From contig VICG01000014.1 in assembly GCA_008692225.1 (NCBI GenBank), positions 682,001 to 746,000 of the forward strand: 64,000 nucleotides of DNA. The letters are read 5' to 3'. Shown here piece after piece: positions 37,013 to 49,549 of this stretch; the first letter of the stretch is position 1; each line of letters begins with the position of its first letter. The notes under the pieces were generated by a model that did no database searches, had not been told where the DNA came from, and saw only the letters and a program-made list of their open reading frames with translations. This DNA is from Monilinia fructicola (lineage: Eukaryota > Ascomycota > Leotiomycetes > Helotiales > Sclerotiniaceae). The position numbers and the translations under genes were made by a program.

Positions 37013-38878
37013 ATGAAGCTCTCAACACCTCTCTACACAATCATCCCTCTGATATCCACTGTTTCCGCACAAGGCGCAGCATATGCCCAGTGTGGAGGAA
37101 TAGGATGGACTGGAACAACGACTTGCGTGGCGGGTTATGTGTGCACAGTCGGTAATGCTTATTTTTCACAATGTCTACCTGGAACTTGTAAGTCTTGACT
37201 CCAAACTAGAGAAAGTGGTTTTGTGATTGGTAAATGCTCATACATGACGACGTATAGCGACATTGACGACAAGCACAAGCGGATATACAAGTACGACAAG
37301 TAAGACGACAAGCACAAGCACAAAGACCAGTACATCAGTTACTCCAAGCTCAACTGGAAAGACGAAGTATAGTAAGTCCAACTGTCACTCTTCTTCAAAG
37401 AGAGAACCTAGGAGTATCTTGACATGAGAACCTGTACTGACACCCTCAAGTCGGAACAAACATTGCAGGATTTGATTTTGGATGCACCTCGGATGGTACA
37501 TGTGTGACCAAAAGCATCTATCCCGTAAGCAAGCTCTTTCGCCTCCCACTTTCCTCATATAACCACCTAACCTCCTCTTCACCTAGGCCCTAGCCAGTAT
37601 AAACAATGGACCAGACGGGCTAGGTCAAATGTCACACTTTGTCAGCGTCACCGGGCACAATATATTCCGTCTCCCCGTCGGCTGGCAATACCTCGTCAAC
37701 AATGTGCTCGGCGGTACCCTCGACAGTACCAACCTTGCTACTTATGATTTACTCGTTCAAGGGTGTTTAGCTACAGGAGCTAGTTGTGTGATCGATATTC
37801 ATAACTATGCGCGATGGAATGGAGCGATTATTGGACAGGGTGGGCCCACCAATGCGCAGTTTGCAAGCTTGTGGAGCCAGTTGGCGACGAAGTATAAGGG
37901 GAATACGAAAGTAATTTTTGGATTGATGAATGAACCACATGGTGAGTGTTCCATTTTCCTGTTACTGAGTGGTGAGAATGCTCGGATATGCTTGATTAAC
38001 ACAACCTTTTAGATCTAACAAGTATAAGTACTTGGGCAGCTACACTCCAAGCAGTCGTTACAGCTATCCGTCAAGCTGGTGCAACGTCTACTATGCTTCT
38101 ACTTCCTGGTACCGACGTGAGTATGACCGTTTCATGCATGTTTCTCTTGCACCTCATTTGCCTCGTTTCCAAATTCTACTCTTCCAACACAGCGAAACCT
38201 CTTTCCCTTTTATTCCGTTCCCCATTCAACAGTATAAGTCATCCCACTTACGTAGCCTACCTCTAGTACGCATCAGCTGCAGCCTTCATATCTGACGGTA
38301 GTGCTGCCGCGCTCTCCACAATCACCAATCTCGACGGCACTACTACAAACCTAGTTTTTGACGTGCACAAATATCTGGACTCCGATAACTCAGGTACAAG
38401 CGCCGAATGTGTTACCAACAACATCGATTCTGCTTTTGCACCCTTGGCAACCTGGTTGCGGACAAATGGAAGACAGGCTATATTGACTGAGACGGGTGGT
38501 GGAAATACGGCAAGTTGTGAGACATATATGTGTCAGCAGGTTGCTTATTTGAAGTGAGTTTTCATGTTCTTATTTCTGATAATTGACAAGAGAAGATGCA
38601 GATTGTAGAGATGAAGAGGGATTTGTTAACCTGGAATTATACAGTGCGAATTCGGATGTCTATCTGGGATATATTGGATGGTCTGCTGGAAGCTTTGCGA
38701 CAACTTATAGTAAGTGGAAATTTATATTCTCCACCTCCCCTTCTGGCAAAAAAGAAAGCCTGAGATCCGAAAAAATACTTATGCTGGTGTGACAGCTTTG
38801 TCGGAGACTCCTACTGGGAGTGGATCATATTTGACAGATCAAGCACTTGTTGCGGCTTGTCTTACTCGATCTTATTAA
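37013..38878 (+). CDS. GH5 endoglucanase with N-terminal CBM1
   Basis: Secreted endo-beta-1,4-glucanase cutting internal cellulose bonds. Eight exons: 37013-37187, 37258-37371, 37451-37524, 37587-37941, 38013-38116, 38267-38553, 38645-38709 and 38796-38878. They sum to 1257 nt (418 residues) with no frame break. Signal peptide [22 protein letters not shown]1 with [12 protein letters not shown] and the ending YFSQCLPGT; a Ser/Thr/Lys linker; then the catalytic domain from [12 protein letters not shown]. The acid/base Glu is in FGLMNEPH and the nucleophile Glu in AILTETGG. The segment [11 protein letters not shown] is identical to the GH6 neighbour. The two genes form a tandem pair and are probably co-induced. 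Confidence 0.93.
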
Positions 38879-39000
38879 GAGAGGTTGGCTAAAGGTTTGT
38901 AAATAGCGGAAAGAGCTGTATATATCCAGGTAGTTGTACATAGAAACACAAATGCGAAGAGTTGGAGTATGAAAAATAAGATCGGTCACTGCTTTCAATG

Positions 39001-39343
39001 CTAAGCCTCCTCGAGGCTGTATGGATACTCATGTACTTTGTGAGCAGCCTTCCCAAAAAAAGTGTCCAAAAATTCGTTTTGACGAAGCACTTGATTGTTG
39101 TCTGGTTTTAATAAATGTGTCTCTTTCGCCGATGCGAACATCGAATTCTGCATAGCTTGTTTCATACCCTTGGGCTCAGCCTCAGTGGGAATGATATCCC
39201 GAGTGCTCTGAGCATCCCAATATCTCAAAAGTCCCAAATCAAACGATCCTTCAAACAGAATTAGGATATGGCACCGATATAAAAGTTCAAAGTCAACTCT
39301 TAACAATCACCTGAGAATCATCCCTCCCGATTTCTGCTGACAT
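39001..39343 (-). CDS. Hypothetical small protein (possible two-exon gene)
   Basis: I do not recognise this protein. A minus-strand reading frame ending at 39001 has non-random composition (YWDAQSTRDIIPTEAEPKG, then NEFLDTFFGKAAHKVHEYPY). A possible first exon lies at 39343-39311 (MSAEIGRDDSQ) with donor CAG/GTGATT, and acceptor AAG near 39249. The two exons are in incompatible phase by one base as the sequence stands, so either the start is elsewhere or the sequence has another one-base error. No signal peptide or membrane segment. About 90-95 residues if joined. Confidence 0.4.
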
Positions 39344-41719
39344 GATGCGCGAATCAATTTGTGCCTTGAGATGAGATGAACAAAACCGGGGTTGATACTA
39401 CATAGAAATCGATAACAAATATGAATCACCAAAAGTATTTGTTCATATATAAAGAAATTTCTATAAGTGTGATATCCAAGCTAAATTCGTGTCTTTTTCG
39501 GCATTTCCTTTCCACACAGGCGAAGAAATAAAGAAAATAAAAAAATCGAGGAGGGTTATGAACATATTGAACCCTAGCTGAATACATCATGTTATGAAGT
39601 TCAAACTTGGAGTTTTCATGATTCAATGTTACTGGCATGGCCGCATATACCCAAACTTTCGGTTGTATTCAGCCATGGCTTATTTTGGAAACTAATCCAT
39701 GTATCGATATCAATACGAACACTTGAACTTCAATCATGTCGATATCGTGCTCTGCCAAATCTCAATCAGCAGGTACATCCTCCGCGACAGCCAAACGCAA
39801 CCAGAAATTTAAACGGCACATCCTAATCTTGGGCTCACCCCCGGCTCATTTATTGGATTTACTCCACGTGATGCGTCCCTGCATGAGATAAAGTCCAAAC
39901 GACGGCACGATTCTTCAGACAGATATCTGAGGTTACGTTTGTTGCATATCTCATACGAGCCGACCCGTCTCTCTTCCCAAATGGGCAGGTCACGACGTAG
40001 ATCTATACGAGATGTCTGATGCTTGCGCGATGCTTGTAGTATGCTGTGATGATTCGAGGTTATAGTGCAGCGATCTTTATGTAAAAAATGGAGGAACCTA
40101 CTCTAGGGGATGCTGGAAATGGTAGGGTCAAGATGTGTATGTGAGGGATAAGGAGAGGTGAAAGTAGGATAGCAGGGAGATTTCGATGACCAAATTTGGT
40201 TTTATAATTTGAGTGACTTGCGTGGACCGTCTTGTCTTGGACGGTAATTGTACGAGGGGAAAAGCAAAGTGATAGACGGGACGGGAAAGGACGGGAAGGG
40301 ACGGGATATTTGAGGATGACAAGTGTCGGTGTCGGCTCTGCAAGCCGAGCCGTGCCGCACCCACTTACTTGTTCTGTCGGGAAGAGGTGATTGATCACGT
40401 GATCGTTATGGCTTCAGTGTATATGTTGCACATCTGAAAAAGAGATGGGCGCTGATCTTCAAGAGGAAGATTCCTAATTGGGAAAAAAAAGTCTGGTAAA
40501 ATACCTACATGGACTCGACAGCAGGCTTGGACTCTTCATATCCGGTTTGGTCCAAAACACCGAAATTGTAGGAGTATTCATCACGTGACACACTGTCTTC
40601 TCGTGGTTAGAGCAGAACTAAGATCCGATCACGCTTTTCTGGACGCCAGTCAGTCTACAAGGATGTGGACTTTTTATTTCTTCTCTTCAAATAATGATCT
40701 TCTGTCAAGAAGACAAGAATTCAACCATCAAGTTCAGTGTTCGCCGTGTGAAATTTCTTCATGACGACGGCGAGATCCTAGCTCTTTGGTTCTTCATTAT
40801 TATTCTTCTAAGGTTACTAGGTACTCTCGTTAGGAGTACTAAGTATTGCGGGTGACATTGGGTCACTCTACCTTTAGAGAACACCGACAGACAATCTTTC
40901 CAAACCCTGCCATAAGATTATCTGCATACAGAGTACATGATATCTCATCTCCATATATACATACAGACAGTACTGTTCAGTATCTTCCCAGCTTCCCCGC
41001 AACTTTATCGAATTCATTGCTCGATCACATCGAGTAAGATACAGCCTTATCTGTATGACTTATCTATCTATCTTATACTATCTATGTCTATATGGAGGGA
41101 GTAATCTTGGTGAATCCACTCAACGCTGTCTAGATAACGGTGTTGCTCTTGATAGGTCTCGCTAGTCATGATTCACACGCCAAACCTTAGCCTATCCATG
41201 ATCAAAAGACTAAATCATACGCTCAGTCTGACTTGGGAGGCGCCCCTCAGTTCACGAAAACAGATATCTGGGCGAAAATGGTTTAATGTTAGGAGATGAG
41301 ATGAGATCATTACAAGTTATCCGTGGTCTTACAGCGTGGGGTCTGAGTTCGTATGTTTCTATCAAAAGAATCTGTTTGGAATATACTTTTCTAATGGCTT
41401 CTTCCCGCGAATTAAACTCTTTTGGTTGCTGAATTTCAAAGATAAGGAGTAAAGTAATAGATGTGCTGCGTAGATATGCTAGGTACTAGGTATCTCCTTC
41501 TGGGGATCTGGGGCCCGTTAACGGGGACAAATCGACTAATATACCTAACCAAGTAACATGCCAACAAGCCATTTGAGATCTAGTCTTCATATCTCTCTTC
41601 AAAGTGTGAAGAGAGCTGCAGAGAACAAGAAAAGAGTTTAGACAACCTTGGGTTAGAAAGGATAATCATAGACGGCGTCCAGGGTCCTTGTATATTCACT
41701 AATCTATAAAATAGAGGCA
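39344..41719. other. Long spacer upstream of the NCS1 permease
   Basis: 2.4 kb of AT-rich non-coding sequence. Nothing resembling a gene or RNA was found. It probably includes the permease promoter. Confidence 0.55.
41705..41713 (+). promoter_or_regulatory. TATA-like element just before the NCS1 ATG
   Basis: TATAAAATA ends 6 nt before the annotated ATG at 41720. If it were a working TATA box, transcripts would start inside the annotated reading frame. Confidence 0.3.
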
Positions 41720-43812
41720 ATGCCCTCCTTCAAATACGGAAGCGGAGAATCAAGGAATCCTGCCGGTACTGGACCAGACGACGAAGCCACGCCGTTGATT
41801 TCTACTAGCAGTAATTCGAATAGTCAAGAAAGCGAAACCGGTACGACGTTCCAATATATTCCTTCTTTACACAACAGAAATACAACAATCTCCTCTTCGA
41901 GGCCATTTTCCTCTCCTCCAAATACATATTTCAGAGATATTACATTTCATTCTACGGACGAGTCTGGCAACTTGTTTCTCGAGTTCATCATGGAGAAAGT
42001 TAAAAATACGAAGATTGCCTACTGGTCCGATAGATTGGCAGTAGAGAGTGAACCTGGATTAACTAATGCTCAACTGATGTTAAACAATCACGATTTGAAA
42101 CCTGGTGAGTTATCTTTATTGTCTGCGAAAGCTCAACGCTAATCTTTATTGCATAGTCGAACCAGAACGTAGACAATGGGGACCTTGGAATTTTGTAGGA
42201 TTTTGGATCGCGGATTCTTTCAATATTGTGAGCATGCATCGCATCCAATAAGCTTCACTTACCAAGAAGTGACATTCTAACTTTTTGTCCAATCAGAATA
42301 CTTGGATGATATCATCGAGCATGATTGTTGCTCCAAGTGGTTTATCGTGGTGGCAATCATGGCTTTGTGTATGGATTGGATATTCCATTGCAGCATGCTT
42401 CATTGTCCTAACAGCCAGAATTGGCGCCACCTATCACATTTCCTTCCCAGTTGTCGCTCGATCATCTTTTGGTATCTGGGGTGCTCTATGGCCTGTGTTT
42501 AACCGTGCAGCCATGGCTTGTATTTGGTACGGAGTGCAAGCTTGGATTGGAGGAGAATGCGTGCAGTTAATGATCTGTGCAATTTGGCCATCATTCGCGA
42601 AAGTCCACAATGGGATCCCTGGTTCTGGAACCAATACCGTGGCCTTCGTGTCTTTCTTCCTATTTTGGTTTTGCTCGCTTCCAGCAATTTGGTTTCCTGT
42701 TCACAAGATTCGTCATCTGTTTACAGTTAAAGCGTTTGTGGTGCCAACTGCAGGTATCGTGTTCTTCGTCTGGGCCATCGTTCGCGCAAAAGGTATTGGC
42801 CCAATTGTCAAACAGGGAAATACATCACACGGAAGTGCAATGGCATGGGCAATGGTCACTGGGATCATGTCCTCCATCGCCAATTTTTGCGACTCTCGTC
42901 GTAAACAGTCCCGATTTCTCACGATTCGCCAAAAAACCCAAGGACGCTTTCTGGTCGCAACTCATCACTATCCCTGTCGGTTTCGCAGTCACTTCATTCA
43001 TCGGTATCATAGTCTCTTCCTCATCGACCGTCATTTTCAAAGGCGACCCCATATGGAACCCCCTGAAACTTCTTCAATCATTCCTCGACGAGGGTGGGTC
43101 TGGAAATCGCGCAGGAGTGTTCTTCATCGCAACCGCATTTGCCCTTGCCCAACTCGGTACCAACATCGCAGCCAATTCCGTATCCGCTGGAACAGATATG
43201 ACTGCTCTTCTCCCACGCTTCATCGATATTCGCCGTGGCGGGTACGTGTGTGCTGTCATTGGTCTTGTCATGTGTCCCTGGAATCTTCTTTCTAGTGCCA
43301 ACAACTTCACCACTTATCTCTCCGCTTATTCCGTCTTCCTATCCTCCATCGCAGGAGTCATCATCTCAGACTACTACGCTGTTCGCAAAGGCTACCTTCA
43401 AGTCCGAAACCTCTATTCTGCCAAGAAAACCTCCCCATACTACTATACCTTCGGTATACATTGGAGAGGTTACGCGGCCTATATCGCAGGTATTCTCATC
43501 AACATTGTGGGATTCGTAGGAGCAATCGGGAAAGAAGTTCCGATAGGCGCAACATATATTTACAAATTAAATTTCTTTTGCGGTTTCATCATCTCAGGTG
43601 GTACGTATTGGATCTTGTGCCAACTCTTCCCAGTTGCCGCTACGAGCGATACCTGGATGGAAGTGGGAGAGGAAATCGACGATCCCAGTATGGCGTATAG
43701 TGCAGAGGAGGGAAGTGAGTTTGATGGTGAGGGTGAGATGGGGAAAGGAACCAGAGAAAGGGTGGAAAGGATGGGGGGTGGGTTGAAGAGTGACGTGGAT
43801 TTAGAGGCTTGA
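41720..43812 (+). CDS. NCS1-family nucleobase/allantoin-type permease (one frame break)
   Basis: Polytopic plasma-membrane transporter of the nucleobase:cation symporter-1 family (fungal Fur/Dal type), importing uracil, allantoin or a related compound; substrate not determinable here. Three exons: 41720-42104, 42157-42227 and 42297-43812. A long hydrophilic N-terminal tail is followed by [40 protein letters not shown] and about twelve hydrophobic segments, with [20 protein letters not shown] and [20 protein letters not shown] conserved late in the family. The T5 run at 42884-42888 should be T4; removing one T restores [18 protein letters not shown] and gives 1971 nt (656 residues). The C-terminus is acidic (EEIDDPS..), as usual for cytoplasmic tails. 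Confidence 0.92.
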
Positions 43813-44764
43813 TTGGGCCCCTGTCGTTTGCTTTTATCTTTGTTTTGATGAACTGGATTGGAGTGAGGGTGTTTTGAGGACATATTATGGTGTTTTGGGG
43901 GGCAACAAATGAATTTCATGAGGTCATGAAATATCACCGGGAAAGAGGTGTGTAGAGAGATGATAAATCGCTTACAATCTTTACGACATTTTAAAACATT
44001 CATCACTTTACTTCCTTGCCCACAACTCATACTGAATAATACTTACTCGCGAGCGAAGGTATTCAATTGTTTGCTCCTATCAATCCAGTTCATTGAATCT
44101 GATTTGACTAATTAGTTGTTATTCTAACCCTTCGATAACAAAATAACCCCAATATGGATAAATCGAATACAAGACCAGGCTTGCAGCTCATGTATCAACA
44201 AAGTATTCATGAGGTATCAAAACTTAAGAAGTTTCATGCCGATTGAAGTGGCTGAAAGTCTGCGGACCGTCTGCTCCGTTGTATTGATTACATGTGAAGG
44301 TACGGCACGTGTCACAAGGAGTTAAGTGCTAGTTAAGAGATGACAATGATGAGTTGGGCCTTGCTTGTACTAATACATACCTGTTGTTCTTGGTGAAATC
44401 TATTACGATACGGAACTACAAAGGCTCGTAGAATCACCATATTCAACAGGCCCTTCAAAGGTCTGGATTTCAATCAGGGCAACTGAATGATAGCTATGAA
44501 CAACAAGTTTATTATTATCTGATGATCTTATTTTTCACCTACCCAATGCAACAAACCTTTACAATTTTATCTATTATCCGAAATACAAGTAATTAGTTAG
44601 TCTCTTGAAAGGGTTGGGACGAAGTAGAGTAGTTCTAGACTTAGTTAGCCACATTGACCCCAAAAAGTTCGGTGACATCATTGAAGCGAATGCGGCCGCA
44701 TTATCGCATTTCTACAATCGCGGCCTTCAATTCAACTTCAACGCAACAAGGTAACATCACCAAG
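43813..44764. other. Intergenic region NCS1 to SRAP gene
   Basis: About 950 bp of non-coding sequence containing the promoter of the SRAP gene. No repeat or RNA gene seen. Confidence 0.55.
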
Positions 44765-46104
44765 ATGTGCGGAAGATATGCTTTACACCTGGTAAGTCAC
44801 AAGATCATACAGTCAATTATTTACCGCTAATGTCATGAAAGCGGCCTTCAGAGGTTCGCCAATATCTCGAGAATGAGAATATGCCGGTTGAGGAAGCTCC
44901 GGATGATGAAGGTGCTGGTGCACCACGCCAGAGTTACAATTTTGCCCCTGGATACCATGGAATTGTTTATCGAGCTAATGTTTCGGATTGGGGTGCGGGA
45001 CCAAGACAGCATAAGCAGTCGGGGGCAGAGCATAGGATTGAAAAGCAATCCGCCCCTGAGTCAGAAGCTACCGAACAGACAGCGCAAGTGGAGCGTGCGG
45101 GCGAGGCAGTTCACTACAAGCTACAGAGTATGAAGTGGGGATTAATACCATTTTGGACAAAACGCAATCCAGATTATGGATCCCTGATGAAGACTATCAA
45201 TTGTCGTGATGATTCTCTGATTGAGAATAGAGGAATGTGGAATACGATGAAGCAAAAGAAGAGGTGTGCTGTCATTGCAGAGGGATTCTTTGAGTGGCTG
45301 AAGAAGGGCAAAGAAAAAGTTCCCCACTATATCAAGAGGAAGGATGGGCAACTGATGTGTATGGCCGGCTTGTGGGATGTCGTTCAATATGAAGGTTCTG
45401 ATGAGAAACTCTATACTTACACCATCATCACAACGAGTTCAAACAAACAGTTGAATTTCCTCCATGACAGAATGCCAGTCGTTCTGGAAAATGGTTCGGA
45501 CGACCTTCGTACTTGGCTTGACCCGGAAAGATCAGCATGGTCAAAAGAACTTCAGTCTCTTTTGAAGCCATATGAAGGAGAGTTGGAAACATATCCAGTA
45601 AGCAAGGAAGTAGGCAAAGTGGGTAACGACTCTCCGCATTTCGTTGTTCCAGTCGCAAGTACCGAGAATAAGTCTAATATTGCCAATTTCTTCGCTAAAG
45701 GGGGGAAGGATGATACCAAAGCAACATCCAAACTATCAAATGCAGATGCACCTCGGGAAACAAAAGGGGAAGATACTAAACATACATCAATCAAGCAAGA
45801 GCCTACAGATACAGAAGATAGCAAAACTGTTACTCACAATGGTTCTGAAAGTAATGCACCAGTACCTGTACCCAAAACGGACGACAAACAAGGAATAAAA
45901 CGCGAACTTGATGGTGATACCGACATTGAAGAGCCACCTAAAAAGTCAATGCGAGTGTCTTCAAGTTCACAAAAAGATTCTCCGTCTGTGGCGTCGACGA
46001 CCCGGAAAACTAGAAGTGCCACCAGCAATAATTATGGCAGTCCGAAGAAGCCCCAAGGTCAAGAAAAAGGAAGTCAAAAGATTACAAATTTTTTCAAAAA
46101 ATGA
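44765..46104 (+). CDS. SRAP-domain abasic-site processing protein (HMCES/YMR114C type)
   Basis: Forms a thiazolidine crosslink through its N-terminal Cys to abasic sites in single-stranded DNA, shielding them at replication forks. Two exons: 44765-44791 (27 nt, MCGRYALHL) and 44842-46104; 429 residues, no frame break. Cys2 becomes the active N-terminus after Met removal. Other catalytic residues are Asn129 in KTINCRDD, Glu160 in EGFFEW and His217 in FLHDRMPV. FAPGYH and MKWGLIPFW are further family motifs. After about residue 290 the tail is charged and disordered, with two PCNA-box-like sequences, SNIANFF (near 290) and SQKITNFFKK at the C-terminus. These suggest PCNA recruitment, as reported for HMCES. 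Confidence 0.93.
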
Positions 46105-47223
46105 AGTCAATAAAGCACCAATACAAGGACTTCCAGGGGAAGTACTACGTGACTAGATGGAATGGGATTTGGTACCGGTAACTCAAGGTAATTTGGAAAT
46201 TTGAAGATCCCGTTATGAATCTGGCAGGTACAATGATATTGGGTTTCTGCGCCAAGAATTGCTTCGAGCTTATCCCCTTCCACCGAATAATATTTGGTCG
46301 TTTGGCGAATTTATTGGTCCTGCAAGCTGTCGCTCCGGGTAAAATCTCTTTTGATAAAGTCCCGGTCATGAGACGTTGTGGAACCTCAATGAAGTTGTTG
46401 TGCAACCGAGAATCTCTCAACGCGTATTCTTGATGGCAAATTTCTTCAAATATCATCTACTTTGGTCCCTCGGATGCACATATATCCCGCAGGTGTACCT
46501 TTATTGGGATCGTTGAAGTTTTGATTCATGGAACTCAATTTTCCACGTATCGACCTTTCTGAAGACATCATTTCCATACTGGATTGTATCAATATGAGGC
46601 TTGTAACTCCTTCACAGAGCATGCAATGTGAAACAATATCTCCGATTCTTATTTGTTTAGAGAAATAAATGCTAAATCACGCACATAGACCCTTCACATT
46701 GCGGGGTCCCCAGATTCGATGACCTGTTTAGGTAGTTTTGTATGGACGGAAAATCTCCTAAAGCTTGTCTCCACCAACCTTAATCTTTAACAAGCTTCAT
46801 CTATCTCTCTTGGCATCTACGAAGCTACTTTAATTAACCCCAGGCGAGCAATATGTATGCTACACGTGAAATGGTTTAGTGAAACACTTTTGAGGAGTTC
46901 GTTTCTGCTTGACGAAGATGAGAATCATCATTCGTGGAATCGAGTGATTTCGTCAGTACCGTCGATTATGGGAAAATGCAATTCGTTTCCCTTCACCTGC
47001 ATTCTGTGGAAATTGTCAATTCTGCAGTTGCATGATGGTCAAGCACCATTGAAGCTTGTCTAACGGTGCGTGCTGGAGGAATCATCGAAGTATATAAAGA
47101 TGGGAGAGATTCCACAAGATTCCCATTCTCGACAACTCAACGCAGACAGCGAAGTTGGAACAGCTCCTATCATTTTCTTGCAAAGATTTCCCGATCGCAA
47201 CATTCACATCTTGAATTTCCGAG
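46105..47223. other. Intergenic region upstream of the pectate lyase
   Basis: 1.1 kb of non-coding sequence between two plus-strand genes. No additional gene supported. Confidence 0.55.
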
Positions 47224-48492
47224 ATGAAGCTTTCGATTCTCTCGACAGGCCTTGTGCTTCTTGCGCAGTTCGCCTCTGCGGCCCCAACTCCAACCGAAAA
47301 TGAGGACATCGTCGAGCGTGCCAATGTGGCAAAGAGAGCTAGCATCACTGATATCGCTACTACGGGTTATGCAACACAGAATGGAGGGTAAGTGATACTC
47401 CACGAGATGTGATTCCCAGTCTTCTCACGCATATCCAGGACCACGGGAGGAAAAGGGGGTGCAACAACCACCGTCTCTACCCTTGCTCAATTCACAGACG
47501 CTGTGACCAATGATGCCGTTGCAAGAGTCATCGTGGTATCTGGTACCATTACCGGCTCTGTCAAGGTCCGAGTTGGATCAAACAAGACGATTGTGGGAAA
47601 GAAGGGAGCTAGTATGTCATCCATCTCAGCCGTGCATTCCCTTCAGATCTAATATCTCTGGTTTCTAGCACTCGTTGGAGTCGGTCTTTACATCAACAAA
47701 TCCGCCAACGTTATTGTACGAAACATCATCAGTCAGAAAGTACTCGCAGGCAACGGTGACGCCATCGGCGTACAAGCCTCGACCAATGTTTGGATCGATC
47801 ATGTGTTCGTCCCCATCTCTCCTCCCCTGAAACAAACACGACCGAGAAAAGCTAACCCCCTCAGCGACGTCTCCTCCGACCTCAGCCACGGCAAAGATTA
47901 CTACGACGGATTGATCGACATAACCCACGCCTCCGACTGGGTCACCGTCTCAAACTCCTACCTCCACGAGCACTACAAAGCCTCCCTCATCGGGCACTCG
48001 GATAGCAACGGCGCCGAAGACACCGGCCACCTGACCGTGACTCAGCACAACAACTACTGGTCCAACATCGGGTCTCGCACCCCCTCTCTTCGCTTCGGCA
48101 CAGGTCACGTCTACAATAGTTATTTCCTGAACGCGAAACACAGGCATCGATACACGAGATGGCGCGCAGATCCTGGTGCAGAGCAACGTCTTCAAGAATG
48201 TGAGCGAGCCCATCGCGGCACTTTACAGCGACGATACCGGGTATGTATTTCTGCTCCAATCTTTCTCGCCACCTTGTATCCTTCTCGCGCCCCACCCCCT
48301 GCGTCCCGCAAGCTGACTCCCCGCGCTCCAGATTCGCAAACGCATTTGATAATTGATCTCGGTGGGTATGCCGATACGGCGCCCGTGGGAACATTGACCG
48401 CATCTTCGGTTCCATACTCGTATTCTTTGTTGGGTAGTGGGAACGTTGTTGCGGCGGTGGTGGGGACCGCGGGCGCTACTTTGGATTTGTAG
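47224..48492 (+). CDS. PL1-family pectate lyase, secreted (two frame breaks)
   Basis: Calcium-dependent enzyme cleaving polygalacturonate by beta-elimination, a plant cell-wall weapon. Five exons: 47224-47387, 47439-47611, 47669-47804, 47865-48240 and 48332-48492. Signal peptide MKLSILSTGLVLLAQFASA and a short propeptide precede the parallel beta-helix. Motifs are NKTIVGKKG, NVIVRNIISQKV, VWIDHVDVSSDLSHGKDYYD (calcium site), YWSNIGSRTPSLRFGTGHVY and, after correction, NTGIDTRDGAQILVQSNVF. Breaks: A3 at 48136-48138 should be A2, and TT at 48353-48354 should be a single T (restoring FDNDLGGYADTAP). With both removed the CDS is 1008 nt (335 residues). GC at third codon positions looks higher than in RPB2 or VMA10. 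Confidence 0.92.
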
Positions 48493-49279
48493 GAGAAGGT
48501 ATCGGTGTGGTGATGGGAGGTGGAAAGGATGGGTATATGAACTGGAGAAGGTGTGGAGGACTGTAGGATTGTGAATGATATTGTAGTTCGAGAGAGGGGG
48601 AATGAAACAGAGATGATGTGCCTGATTCTGTATACTCTATATCTACATCTACATCTATACCGTATGACGGTATGATAGTCCACATGCCAACAACAACCTT
48701 CGTACTGTCGTCTCAAGCTTCTTGAGAACCATAGTTTGAAGATTGGGATTAAAGCTTAATCGAAGTTTCATACCTAAATACCGGTTAGCGAATCGTGCTT
48801 TGGACGCATAGCGATATCCAGTTATATACTAACCAGCTTCTTCATCGCACAATCCATCATTTACTCCTACCCCTTGTTCCCTTCCCTCCCCTTAATCCCT
48901 CGCCCCCTCATCCTCCCCGATAAGCACAACCATCCAACGCCCACAGATAAGACAGCCCAACTTCAAGCCATGATCACCAACCCCTAACATCCATCATGCC
49001 ACAGCACACCGCATCGCCACTGCCAACCGCCAACACGACACACCCGTCAATCCACAACACAAAAGCCACTGTTCCTCTACCCTCCCCCCCCCTCTCGCTA
49101 AAATTGCACATGCGCTCAAAGTACAATCCACCGATCCACTAATCAAGTCACCCTCTATAAGTCCTCGGTTATATTGGTGGATGTCAGAATCGGATTTTGT
49201 GTTTTTGCCTTCCCTTCCCTTCACACCCAACCCATCAACACAACTCCCTCCAGATTCGAGATCAAATAATAAAGTATAT

Positions 49280-49363
49280 CCATCATCAACCACATCATCA
49301 ACCACATCATCAACCACATCATCAACCACATCACAACAACATCACAACAACATCACAACAACA
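49280..49363. repeat. 12-bp and 11-bp minisatellite
   Basis: About four copies of ATCATCAACCAC run straight into about three copies of ATCACAACAAC. The two units look like variants of one another. Confidence 0.85.
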
Positions 49364-49502
49364 TCCCTCTCTCATTTCTCCCTCCTTCGTCTTTACCGAT
49401 GATACCTTTCCATCCATCCCTCCATCTCATCGTTTCGTTTCGTTTCGATCTCGGCCTTGTTTTTAATTTATTTGTAGGTAGCTGCCTACCTATTTACCTA
49501 TT

Positions 49503-49516
49503 GTGTGTGAGTGTGA

Positions 49517-49548
<32 letters not shown>

Positions 49549-49549
49549 T
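49503..49549. repeat. (GT)n then (GA)n dinucleotide repeats
   Basis: Alternating GTGTGA/GTGTGT followed by an uninterrupted GA tract; simple-sequence DNA with no coding meaning. Confidence 0.9.

Noticed and set aside
49280..49363. CRISPR-like regular repeats
   Set aside because: Direct 12-bp and 11-bp tandem units without spacers in a eukaryotic intergenic region: a minisatellite.
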